Assembly (NCBI GenBank): GCA_002339325.1
Contig: DDKK01000030.1
Coordinates: forward strand, 1 to 6,126
DNA length: 6,126 bases
Origin: Nitrospiraceae bacterium UBA2600
GTDB lineage: Bacteria > Nitrospirota > Thermodesulfovibrionia > Thermodesulfovibrionales > Thermodesulfovibrionaceae
Reading direction: 5' to 3'
Shown: piece after piece, positions 6,055-6,126 of the stretch
Position numbering within the stretch: the stretch's first letter is position 1
Layout of the letters: every line of letters starts with the position of its first letter
Translations under genes and position numbers: made by a program
Notes under the pieces: model-generated
What the model saw: the letters and a program-made list of their open reading frames with translations, nothing else
What the model was told of the DNA's origin: nothing
Databases searched by the model: none

Positions 6055-6126
<72 letters not shown>

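Overview
The window (about one-third G+C, estimated by eye) looks like chromosomal core sequence from an AT-rich, rod-shaped bacterium with a peptidoglycan wall. An mreBCD-mrdA cluster, a secreted AMIN-type protein and encoded tRNA CCA all fit that. A periplasm, and so a Gram-negative-type envelope, is inferred and not shown. The protein sequences are Lys-, Ile- and Glu-rich and do not let me name a phylum. No phage, insertion sequence, CRISPR or other mobile signature is visible.

Left half, all on the minus strand and read from right to left: an RDD-family membrane protein (3276-2872), then mreB (2822-1791), mreC (1791-1027), mreD (1030-542) and the first 181 codons of mrdA/PBP2 (545-1, running off the window). 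The mre-mrdA genes are joined by stop/start overlaps (TGATG or TTGA, ATGA, GTGA). They therefore look like one translationally coupled elongasome operon: cytoplasmic MreB filaments, the MreC/MreD membrane bridge, and the PBP2 transpeptidase that cross-links side-wall peptidoglycan.

A 139-bp divergent intergenic region (3277-3415) is the only sizeable non-coding stretch. It holds candidate promoters in both directions and one copy of a 14-bp direct repeat. The other copy lies 63 bp away, inside the start of the RDD gene.

Right half, plus strand: a 576-residue secreted protein with four tandem Ig-like repeats, a Lys-rich linker and a C-terminal AMIN-like domain (3416-5146). It is coupled by TAATG to ftsY, the SRP receptor GTPase (5146-6051). 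Three bases beyond the ftsY stop codon, on the opposite strand, lies the 3' end of an initiator tRNA-fMet gene, whose first five bases fall outside the window.

Most of this is conserved housekeeping. The least ordinary parts are the Ig-repeat/AMIN protein coupled to ftsY, the RDD gene at the head of the mre cluster, the repeat pair around the divergent promoters, and the near-abutting convergent ftsY/tRNA-fMet pair. I do not see convincing evidence of a wholly new system.
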